From Amorphophallus konjac (taxonomy: Eukaryota; Streptophyta; Magnoliopsida; Alismatales; Araceae): 64,000 bases of DNA. The stretch covers positions 143,286,732 through 143,350,731 of the forward strand of contig CM040117.1 in the NCBI GenBank assembly GCA_022559845.1. Direction: 5' to 3'. Below are positions 34,139-43,654 of this stretch, in pieces; within the stretch, counting starts at the first letter, position 1, and the number at the start of each line of letters is the position of its first letter. Position numbers and translations under genes: made by a program. Under the pieces are notes generated by a model. The model was not told the DNA's origin and ran no database searches. It saw only the letters and a list, made by a program, of their open reading frames with translations.

Positions 34139-36133
34139 TCACTCCGGGTTGAAGGTGGACGAGGAGAGGGGTAACTTGGGAGTTCTCTCACGGCCTCTAT
34201 CGCATCCCCGGCCACGACCTCGGCCACGGACGGTGTGTTCCGGAGCTGGCTGTAGCCCGAGGGGGGGGGTAGCCCTTTGTCTTGTCCGCGAGGCTACTGG
34301 CTCGCCTTGCCGAGAAGTGTTGATATTGTCGGGAGGTGGGATGGCCACCATGTTGTAGGTGCAGCGCCGATGTATTTCTCCTAGCTGCTCTGGGGTGCTC
34401 TCCTTGTCTTTATAGCACAAGGAGGGCTCGTTAGGGATCACGAGTCTTTCACCATTCTTGAGCATTTAGATCATCTCTTGGACCTAATTTCTAAGGCAGG
34501 CTTGTTTCTGCATTTCTTCCCACGGGATGTAGCTATCGAGTGGGAGAGCCCCGGTAGGATGAGGAGGAACGTATTCCTCCAGGTCATCAATGAGCCGCTG
34601 GAGCCTTTGGAGAGATGTTGGCTTAGCCGGAGATTGCAGGGCGGCGGCTTGTTCAGCCTATTTCTTGAGCCGCCTTCTGAGGTTCTTCCTCCTATTTTTC
34701 TCTTGTCTCTTGGCAATAGCCGTCTCTAAGGGAGTAGGAGGGAGAGGTGCTGGAACCGGAGCTGACAAATCCTGATGAGGATACCTCCGAGCTGACGCCC
34801 TTGCAGGGCGAGGTCGATGATTCTTCCTCACCCGGATTTCGATCCAGGCGCCTTTCGCTTGTTGTATCTGGAAGGTGACATTCATCGCCTGCTCGATCAC
34901 CTCGAGCGGCAATTCCTGGTAGGCCAGAATGCTGGGGCTGGCGTCCGAAGACGTGTGTGCGGTTTGGTGCCTTACCCGCGGTGGCGACGGGAGCCAACGA
35001 GGAGTCGGTAGGCTAGTGCTAGCGTCTAAAGACGTATGCGCGGTTTGATGCCTTAACCGCGGTGGTGATAAAGATGTCTTCTGCTGAGCCGGTACATTGG
35101 AACCGGTGTTGGGAGACATATGCGCGGTTTGATGCCTTACCCGCGGTGGCGGTGGCTTCTGTTGAGAAGCGGACAGAGAGGGGCACAGGTCATCCCGCTC
35201 CTTAGCCTTGCCTTTGTAACCATGTTGAGAGCTAGGCCTAACGACAACTGATGGCGTTGTTAGACTTTGTTGCTCTGCACAGTTATCCCAACTCTGCGGA
35301 ATGAAGGAGCCCTATGGCAGTGGGCCCGCCACTTGAAGCGAAGCCACTGAAGACTCTGAAGATGTCTTCTTTGTACTATGAATTGTGTGAACAGGTAGGC
35401 GGGGTAGACCTGACGGCCCCGCCGCTGAGGAGGTACACCGAGGCTGAGGTGGGGACTCACCCTATTTTTGCTTTCCCTTCCTATCCGCGGCTATCGGTGA
35501 TGAAGATAGGGCGGGAGGAGGACGAGAAAGAGCCAAAGAGCTTGTCGTCATCTCACCCACCAGAACGTCCTCTCGGCAGAGAAGGACCTAGAGGAGCCTG
35601 GCAGTGTCTTCTTCAGGGAAAGGGAGAGACTTTAGCCCCTGCTAGGACCGCCACTGCAAGGCCGAAGTGGCTGGGATTGGCTGGCTAGGTGCTGTTGTCT
35701 GGGAGCCCTCAAGGGCTGGAGGAGCAGGAGAATGGATGACGTTGACCGAAAAGTTAGTCGGCTCTGTCTCTTGACTAACATCCTGCTCTCTATGCCTCCG
35801 CAGTCGCTTAAGCGCCCCTTGATTGTCCGTCCGGAACTCGAGCCATTCTAGAGGATGCTGGTAAGGCAGCCCATGCACATTTTCTTGAGGAGAGTCTGGC
35901 CGCTCTGGCACATCCCTGGCGATGCTCAGGGTCTCTTCGATAGCTTGCCAAAGCCTGATGAGCGACATGGAGTTTCCTTCCGCATAGATCTGCTTCCATC
36001 GGATCTGTTCCTGGATGAGGTGTTGAACTTCCTCACGGGACTCGATCGGGTGGCAGATTCTGGCGTGGAAGGGGCAGTACTGGGAGTGACTACGATCCCA
36101 ATGGGTGTATTCGGTAGGTGAGTCGCGGGGCAT
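34139..36133 (-). pseudogene. TE-1 region between gag and protease, proline-rich, with short repeats
   Basis: The frame that carries protease and RT extends upstream through 34139-34465, 34658-35119 and 35642-36133. It contains YCPFHARICHPIESREEVQHLI (a gag-like second knuckle remnant) near 36060, SLCYKDKESTPEQLGEIHRR near 34430, an RGRGRGRG stretch near 34210 and a basic end RRKNLRRRLKK. Three units of 81-84 bp near 34959, 35040 and 35124 each encode a PPRVRHQTAHTSSDAS-like segment. The segment 35120-35640 holds no clear ORF. I assign no function beyond a polyprotein linker. Confidence 0.65.
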
Positions 36134-37488
36134 GATTTGCCCCCTCTCGATGAGGATGTCGAAGAGATGCCGAGTTCTCTCATTGGGGAAGGAGAGAGGT
36201 CTCCGATCATGCCAGGGCCTCCACCCTGGGTACCAGATCGAACGTTCCCTTCGATTAGCCCAGGCTCCTCTGAGTCATCATCAGAGAGAGAGAATGCGGC
36301 CATCATGTGGATGACATTGGCTGAGGGGTGAGCCACGCGTACGGCCTTAGCCGGCCTGGCCCACGTATGTGGTTGCAGAGGATCGACGAGACTGCTCTTC
36401 ATCTTGACGAGGCCGTCTCAGATCAGCTTCTGCGCCTGAGTCTTGAAGATGTAGCAATCTTCAATTGAGTGACCCAGCATGCGATGGTACAGGCAGTAAC
36501 TGGGATCGTCGGTCTTCAGGGCCTCGTCCAGCTTGCGAATTTCTGGCAATTTGACGATCTTTTGGGCCATGTAGAGGTCGAAGAGCATCTTTGTGTGTTC
36601 CTTCTTGAAGGAGAAGGGTGTCTTCATGCGCTCCGAGAAGGAAGGAGCAGCCGGCTTGTCTGCTGGCTTTTTGTCAGAGCCACTGGACTCGGCCCCTTTA
36701 CTGGCTTTGGCGGCAAGGGTGAACTCTATAATGTTCACCTCCTTGCCGGGCTGGCGTTCTCGCGCTTGTTTACCCTTTGCTACAGTATAGCCCGGGTTAT
36801 CGACGAAGAAGATCTCTATTTCGGCGACTGTCAAATTGAGTTGATCGAAGCCTTTGATGTTGGTTCCGAGAAGCTTTTCGCTGATCTCGGCCGCCAGACC
36901 TCGACGACATATAGTGATGGCGTCCTCTTGGATGGGTGGATTGACAGACCTCATGCTGAGGTCTCGCCATTTTTTGATGAAGTCGAGGGCACCCTCGCCC
37001 TTTTTCTGTCGAAGGGAGCAGAGTTCGCCTAGGGAGACCTTTCGCTCGGCCGTTTGAAATCGGTTGAGGAATTTCTTCTAGAGGTCGGCCCAGTCGACGA
37101 CTGAGCCGGGCTTCAGGCGGGAGTACCATTGGAAGGCCGATCCCACGAGCGAAGTGGCGAAGTAGCAGAGGAGATATGATTCGTCCAACGTTAACTTACC
37201 CATGGCCGTGACATAGTAGGCCAAGTGTTCATGTGGTGACTCCTGCCCATCGAACTTTTGCAGCTTTGGGGGCTTGGAGTATTCTGGAGGAAGCATCTTC
37301 AACTGGTGGTGAAGCGGGTAGGGTACACTATAGAGATCCACCGTGACCGTCCCTTCACCATACTGGGTGAGCTTTGTCTCGACAATGCGCTCGATCATCC
37401 AACGTTGTGCCAATAGATCCTTTGGCACTGGCGTGTTGGAGGCTCGTGGTTGAGTATCAACCGGAGGCGTGCCAAACCCAATTGCCAA
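36134..37488 (-). pseudogene. TE-1 gag core (Tat-type)
   Basis: Minus-strand ORFs 37078-37488 and 36418-36954 share a frame. They read as a retrotransposon gag: LPPEYSKPPKLQKFDGQESPHEHLAYY, LVGSAFQWYSRLKPGS, then DAITICRRGLAAEI and a knuckle-like YCLYHRMLGHSIEDC ending in TQAQKLI. A stop at 36418 and the continued frame to about 36140 (the KMKSSLVDPLQ part) suggest gag ran further before a frameshift. The usual first cysteine motif is reduced to C-X2-H-X4-H-X4-C, so it is not a canonical CCHC knuckle. Confidence 0.88.
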
Positions 37489-37532
37489 TGGAGTTCGGGC
37501 AATCTCTGCTGACGTGTTGGCAGCATCGCAGG

Positions 37533-39878
37533 CTACCGGGGGTGCCGGTGCCTCGGCCTGAGGCCTGTCAGGTTGCTGCGGATGAAGGTCTCACTCTTGG
37601 AGGAGGTCCTATAGGAGGCCTTTAGGTGTTGGTTCTCCTTCATGAGAGTGTCGAGGGTCACTTCTTGAACCTCATTCGCAGGAGGGTCGTTGTTGATCGG
37701 CTCTACATTGATAGGAGGGTCACGGCCTTCCACCGGGACCTCTTCCGCGCGTTCCGATGCCTGCGGTCTGGCAGAAGTGCCAATATGACCTGTTGAGGGA
37801 GGCAGAGGAGCCTGGTGGCGCGGCCTCCTGAAGTGGGACAGAGGCTGGTTCAAGTCGTCAGACTGGGTGTCTGGCTGGTGTCCGGTGGCGTAGCACGCGA
37901 ACACTCGCATTGCGTCATTGATAAACCAGGCAGTCCTCTTACTTCGCGGGTGTCGCTCGGGGTGGACAGGCATCCCTAGTCTATCAAAGACTGAGATGCG
38001 TTGCGGAGGGGGCTCGCTCCCGATGTCAGCCGGAGAACCCTGGCCAGGTTGCTGGAGGGCCCGGGGACGGGCTAACCTTTGCCTCCGCTCGCTTGTGCGG
38101 GCAACATTGGATGACTGGGCATCGTTAGACTGTGCTATTGTAAGGCCAGTCACATTCCGTCTGATGTCGCGTCTGAGTGCTCGCAGGGGGTTCGTGATCC
38201 GCACCCTTCGAACAGCTTGAGCTTCTTCTGGGGTAACCCAGATTCTTCTTTGGTCAGGTTGCTGATCTCTCTTGTCGCCACTTTTCCGATGAGCTATCTT
38301 GGGAGGCTGTGTGCCTGGCTGTGGTGGGTGCCCCCGAACTGCCACCGAGGAACCCGCTCCTTTGAGCTTCGCCCCGTCCTCTCGTGTTTGACGCAAGAGG
38401 TCAAAATGATTGGAAGTGGGCATGGTGGGAACGGTCCATTCCCGGGGTATGATTGGTTCACCCCCGTCGAGACGGATCCGCAGGTAGCCGACAAGGACCG
38501 TCTTGTCGGAGTTGCTGGTCACGGCAGCGAGGCGCCTGCCTTTGCGACCATGGCGACGCTTCTTCTGGGGAGCTGAGGAAGACTCCACCCCAAGATGGTA
38601 GACTGAGAAGACATAACCCGGAGTGACCGGTAACACAAAGCCCTCTGTCCGTAGTGCCGGGATCGGTCCCCGGGGTATGTAACCCATGCCGGGAGTCGAT
38701 ATATGGGCGACTCGGGTGTAAGCCTTTGCCCGTGCCGATAGGAGTGTCACCGATGCTCAAGATGACATTCTTGCACCAGGAGGTGATGCCGTCGGAGGTA
38801 CTGGGATTCTAACACGCCTGGGTCGAAGACCTATGGTAGGTGTCAGCGTAGTCTGGGCTCGGGTCGGGGGACCCGAGGAAGGTGCTGAGGAGCGCTGCCC
38901 CCTGGGTGGAAGACCCATGGGGAGATCCGATTCAACTATGAGCCTGTGTCGAGTGTCAGCCTTGCCAGAATTTGGGGTCGGAAACCCGATGCGGATGCTG
39001 AGAAGCCGTAGACCCGGGGCTGAAAGCCCGTGTCGGGTACCGGCTTGACTGCGGCTCGGGGTTGAGGACCCGAGGAAGAGGCTGGGAAGCTGTGGACCCG
39101 GGGCAGGGAGCCCGTGTTGGGTGATGGCTTGGCTGCGGCTCGGGGTTGAGGACCCGAGGAAGATGCTGGGAAGCCGTAGACGCGGGGCAGGGAGCCCGTG
39201 TTGGGTGCTGGCTTGGCTGCGGCTCGGGGTTGATGACCCGAGGAAGATGCTGGGAAGCCATGGATCTGGGGCAGAGAGCCCATATGGGGTGCCGGCTTGG
39301 CTGCGGCTCGGGGTTGAGGACCCGAGGAAGATGCTGAGAAGCTGTGGACCCAGGGCAGAGAGCCCGTGTGGGGTGCCGGCTTGGCTGCGGCTCGGGGTTG
39401 AGGACCCGAGGAAGATGCTGGGAAGGTGACCGAAGTCTGGGGCATGGGGCCCATGTTGGAGATCAGACAAAGCTGGCCTTGGGAGGTGATGTTCACCCGG
39501 GCCGACATTGATATGGGGGCCCCGTGGGGTCCTACAGCGATAGTCCGGCGCCCGGCACTCAGGCGGGACACTCGAGCTGGGGGTGCGAATGGCACGTTGG
39601 CCGCAGAGGCCACTGGAGAGACTAGAGTTGGCTGAGAAGCAGCCACAGGGATCACGCCCAGGAAGTAGGGTGATCCGATAACCAGGGTGAAGCTGCCGAA
39701 AGCAATCGGTGTCGCCAAGTAGCCCACTCGGGCATGGATGGCAACGACGTTGGGGCCGTAGGTGACGGCCGCCATGGTTGCTGGGATGCTGAGTGCTGCG
39801 GAGGCGACGGTCGCCGATAGTCGCCGAGAACGGCCCGATGATCAGAACGCGAACCGAGAGCCGCTGGAGAACGCGCAC
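37533..39878 (-). pseudogene. TE-1 N-terminal gag extension, proline/serine-rich with 28-residue repeats
   Basis: Long minus-strand ORFs cover 37533-38750 and 38757-39878 in one frame; another open frame spans 38936-39775. The first is basic and proline-rich and contains RISVFDRLG, a motif usual near the N-terminus of Tat gag. The second consists largely of 28-residue repeats (PASSSGPQPRAAAKPAPNTG in one frame). Because the repeat period is divisible by three, several frames stay open, so the true frame is not certain. A start near 39775 (MAAVTYGPNVV) is plausible for the repeat frame. Confidence 0.65.
38880..39430 (-). repeat. 84-bp tandem repeats in TE-1 gag extension
   Basis: GCGGCTCGGG recurs at 39051, 39135, 39219, 39303 and 39387, an exact 84-bp period. 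Each is followed by GTTGAGGACCCGAGGAAG. Two further degenerate units precede (about 38860-38967 and 38967-39050). There are about seven units in all, and copies differ by several bases. Confidence 0.93.
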
Positions 39879-40399
39879 AAGTACCCTCCTCTACCTCTCC
39901 TGCAAGGACTGGGAAAGGGCACCAGGCTTCAGGGCTGGCACAGACTTTTCTTCAGCAAAAAGAAGGAAGGCAGGAGACGTCCCACCGAGCTTGCCATCCT
40001 CTCTGTTGCGCAGGTTTTTATGCCGATTAACCAGGGTGAGGGAAGGGATACAACGGTGAAGGAAAATATGGGAGTTTGATGTATCTTGGGTATCCTCCTT
40101 ACGGGTGCATACCTCTCATGGCGGTACCGGGCACTCTCCTTTCACGGAAAGTCGAAAAGGGTCGAATGGCATAGAAGTGTCGGGATAAGGGTTAAACGGA
40201 CAAGATGCGGGCGTGCTAATCGATCTCTCGAAAATCACTCATGGAACCAAGGTTCGACCGGGGAAGCGCCACTAGGGCGCGGCACGTGGGCTCGGGTGAT
40301 CGGGTGACACGTGGAGAGAAGGGATTCCATGGGTGCGAGTGCGTAGGCGATTGCAAGAATCGTGTACAGGACGTCTTTTCCCACCGGCCGCAAGCAACC
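39879..40399 (-). other. TE-1 5' leader, first part
   Basis: GC-rich sequence upstream of the gag extension in element sense, with no supported ORF. Bases 40395-40399 (CAACC) are the TE-5 target-site duplication; the leader continues at 51155. I do not see a convincing primer-binding site. Confidence 0.55.
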
Positions 40400-40520
40400 T
40401 GTAGCAACCCTGATAAATAAAGGGTTAAAATAAATTAAAAATTTCCCTAAATGAATCAAAGAATTAGTAAAGATAATGGGAAGAAGCTTAAACGGATAAA
40501 TTAAAACCCAAAACCAAATA

Positions 40521-40757
40521 ATGCCTCTCAGTAGGGCGTTAATTTTAAAACAAACGCCTCTATATAAGGCGTGCCTAAAGAAAGGACGCCCACACGTGCG
40601 GTCGTCAATTCTCACGCGACCAAATTGGGCAAGTAAAAGAAACGCCCCTTTCATGGGCGTGTTTTTAAACACGAAACGCCCTTATACAAGGCGCCTTTTA
40701 AGCAACGCCCTATGACAAGGCGTCAATTTAAAATGCGACGCCCTGACCTAGGTCGTT
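40521..40757. repeat. Hairpin-module array 1 in TE-5 5' LTR
   Basis: Seven modules of about 20 bp, each an inverted repeat of the form ACGCC(C)-N7-9-GG(G)CGT. Clear ones are at 40554-40572, 40642-40660 and 40705-40723. One near 40735-40757 has a mixed GACGCCC/GGTCGT pair. Spacers are A/T-rich and unlike each other. The copy at 48207-48443 preserves them. Confidence 0.9.
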
Positions 40758-40908
40758 AATTACATTCCGGTTCCGTTCGAACCAAGAGCTTATCCTGGGA
40801 AGGATTAAGCTAATCTAGTAAGTATCTACTAGGGTAAGGACTCTATATTGGAAGCATTACTTCCACTAGAACTCTAACCCTAATAGGACCCCCAAAATCC
40901 TATAAATA

Positions 40909-40920
40909 CCTTTGATTACC
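40909..40920 (+). promoter_or_regulatory. TATA box of TE-5 5' LTR
   Basis: CCTATAAATACC, 510 bp from the LTR start; identical at 48585-48596. It predicts a U3 of about 540 bp and transcription start near 40940-40950. Confidence 0.82.
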
Positions 40921-41254
40921 AAACCCTAAATCCATTTGATCGATCCCCTCTGCTACGGTAAGTAATAAACCGTGATTCTTCCTCCTGCTTTCCTCCCAAT
41001 ATGAAGAATTTTAAATGATTCTTCTTGTAGGAAACCTGCAGGTCAATTGAAGAACGTAGGTTCTTCATCCGGGTGTAAGTTCTTCTTCCTTGCCTCTAGA
41101 TGATCATTGCAAAGGAGCTAATATCTTCCGTATATTCTATAGGGTCCTACGGCATGTTGACAAGTGAAGAACGTGGATCTTCTTCAGTTCAACTCTTCCT
41201 CTGAGTCCTTCGCTTTGACATCTCTACTTCTGGTGCAAGTCGGTTCATGGGAGG

Positions 41255-41293
<39 letters not shown>

Positions 41294-41471
41294 TAGAGTT
41301 GCTGTCCGATTCTTCAGAAAGTCTTCAATCAAAAACTCTCAGATCAACTAAAGGTAGGTTTTCTCAAGCAACGTAGCCCAAACAAGTGATTTAATATATA
41401 TACCAGCATTACATGCATGTAGCATAGTTTTCTGCTGGCTTTAATATGTTTTCTGTAATATTTTTTGAAAG

Positions 41472-42040
41472 AGACGCCCGTGTCTAGGGCGCTACTTTTA
41501 GAAACGACCTGCACTAGGTCGTCAATTTAAGATTTGACGCCCTGCCCTATAGGCGTTAATTTCATGAAAATCGCATGTAATTAATAATTGATCCTGTTTA
41601 AAATTCAATAAATATGAAATATCGATTCTAAGATCTTGCATGACTCTACCTGTGAATTCCTGCTAATTTTCCTGTCATGACCATGTCTCCTGTCTCTTGA
41701 AATTTTATTTCCTGAAATATTGTAAATTCCTTGAATTCACGACCTGGACTAGGCCGTCTCTCACGGTGATAACTCCCCTGTGTAGGGCGTGATTTTAAAA
41801 AAATTTACGACCCTTCCTAGGGCGCGTTCATGTTAAACTATAGAAATTGATATCTTGCAAAAATGAAAATTAAGAAATAGACGACCACTGTATATGTCGT
41901 CAAATTTATATAAAACGCCCCTGTCCAGGGCGTGTTTTTGATAAAACACAGAATTATGGAAATTTTTGCAAAATTGGAAATGCATGTAACGCCCTTATTT
42001 AAGGCGTTATTTACTTAAGTAGTGACTTAATCAAAGTCGT
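41472..42040. repeat. Hairpin-module array 2 in TE-5 5' LTR
   Basis: About ten modules of two paired types. ACGCCC...GGGCGT type: about 41473-41491, 41776-41794, 41921-41940 and 41989-42009. ACGACC...GGTCGT type: 41502-41521, 41739-41758 and 41881-41902. Where one arm has A the other has T, and where one has C the other has G. The array lies downstream of the TATA box, so it would be transcribed as part of the leader. Confidence 0.9.
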
Positions 42041-43488
42041 TATTTTCTGTAAAAATGTTTTTACATGTTATTGCTAACCGAGGGTTTTCATTATATTTAT
42101 ATATATGTATATCGGCACTATATCTCCACTCTGTGAGTATAGTCCCACGTTTTCATGTTGTTCTATCGATCACCCTCAACTCTCATTGACATACAAGCTC
42201 TCCATTGGACATTCCGTTCCTTTGGACTAGCGAGTTAGTCATAGAGACCTCCGTAAGACTCCTCGTACCTTGGATTCCCTCAAGGTCGACTGAGCTGGTT
42301 GTACCCTAAAAAACCCGTTGCACAATTTTTTCCATGTCACTCTAAAGAAACATGGTATACCGGCCCTTATGATTATACAAAGTGTATATCATGGGAATTT
42401 CTCAATGGGATGATGATATCATGCCATATTCCGATGTTCTTACGGACCTCAATTCTATGATAAGAATGAGGGTATCTTGCCTTTGATGTGCTATTCATGT
42501 GGACCACAATTCTATATAAAGAAGGATAGTCCATACTTGTCATGGTACCCGAGTAAGGGAACCTAATTCCTCCTAGTTTATCGATCGTCGTGATTCTACC
42601 GTGATTATCGCCTAGCTATGTCCAATGTCATATTTTTGGACTCTATTCTCTCAAAGTTATCCTACAGGAGCTTGATTATTGAAATTCCATATTGGCTATA
42701 TATATACAAGAGTGGATGTCGAAATACATGATAAATGCCTACGCATATAGGGCCCGATCTGGTCCTGGGAGGAGCACCCGAAAGTACTTGTGCCCATGGG
42801 AGTTTTAATGATAAGGTATCTGGCATTATACCGAGTGCATGACTAGCTTGATTGGACATTCCACACAAAATCTTGTACTTGAATCGTACTTGACTTGACA
42901 TGACTTGCGTGACCCGAAAAAGGGTAATTACTTGCTTGCTTGATACATGATAGCCAAAGTTCTTGACATGATAAAAGTACTTGCTTGAATATCTTGTTAT
43001 CCTTTCTTGAAAGTTCATGACTAGTTCAACTTGTTACCTTATTGATATTCTCTCTATCTTGTCGTTTCATGCGAGCATGCATAGCCATAGTACATTCATG
43101 AAAGATGTAATTACTTAAACCCCTTGCTAGTGCTTGAGATATAATTTCCTACTGAGCGTTCGCTCACTCCGTGTTTGTCCCTTACTTTTCAGGTAAGTCC
43201 AATGACGAGACTCAAACGGATGGGGAAAGTCCCGAGTGAAAGAGCTAGAGCTTGTCTAAGTGTCATCTAGTCTTTTTCCTATTTTCTTGAGTCAAACTAT
43301 GTACTTTTCTTTTTATTAAACAGAGTATTGGATTTGTAATAGCCTATTAATAATAAGGATTGGGTTATCTTTCTATTTGCGCATCTCTATCTTTGTGTCG
43401 AATACACTACTACTCTGATTGGCATGATTGATATAAACTCGTCGCGCATATCCGGGTATCTTCCGCGCTCGGGGCGTGACAGTTTTTG

Positions 43489-43500
43489 TGGTATCAGAGC
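43489..43500 (+). other. TE-5 primer-binding site (tRNA-iMet)
   Basis: TGGTATCAGAGC, a perfect 12-base match to the complement of the initiator tRNA-Met 3' end, 7 bases after the LTR. Confidence 0.96.
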
Positions 43501-43654
43501 CTAAGGTATTCAATTCCTAGGAAAAACCCAAGTCCAAGGATAAGTATAAACCTTTTACCAGTAAGATTGGGTAGAACCAAGGGTTAAAGTTAACATAGTA
43601 TATGAGTCTGTAAATACAATCACATATTAACCTAGTTATTGTAATTGTAGGATA

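Larger units (their letters stand above)
40400..43481 (+). repeat. TE-5 5' LTR
   Basis: 3082 bp. It contains a TATA box, an (AT)n run at 41258-41292, two arrays of ACGCCC/GGGCGT hairpin modules and, near its 3' end, the dyad TGAGCGTTCGCTCA (43153-43166). The ORFs in it are short and not conserved between the two LTRs. Confidence 0.98.

Noticed and set aside
37533..39878. A separate host gene instead of a TE-1 gag extension
   Set aside because: RISVFDRLG, position directly upstream of gag and the same orientation fit a Tat gag N-terminus; no host gene structure.
40240..40275. Possible TE-1 primer-binding site (TGGCGCTTCCCCGG on the minus strand)
   Set aside because: Only the first six bases fit a usual TGGCGC-type site and no LTR end (CA) borders it.
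41164..41376. Plus-strand ORF with IYIYIY run
   Set aside because: It is the AT microsatellite of the TE-5 LTR and its length differs between the two LTRs.
40521..42040. CRISPR-like look of regularly spaced short repeats
   Set aside because: The units are inverted repeats of variable sequence with irregular spacing inside an LTR of a plant retrotransposon; no direct repeat of constant length and no cas genes.
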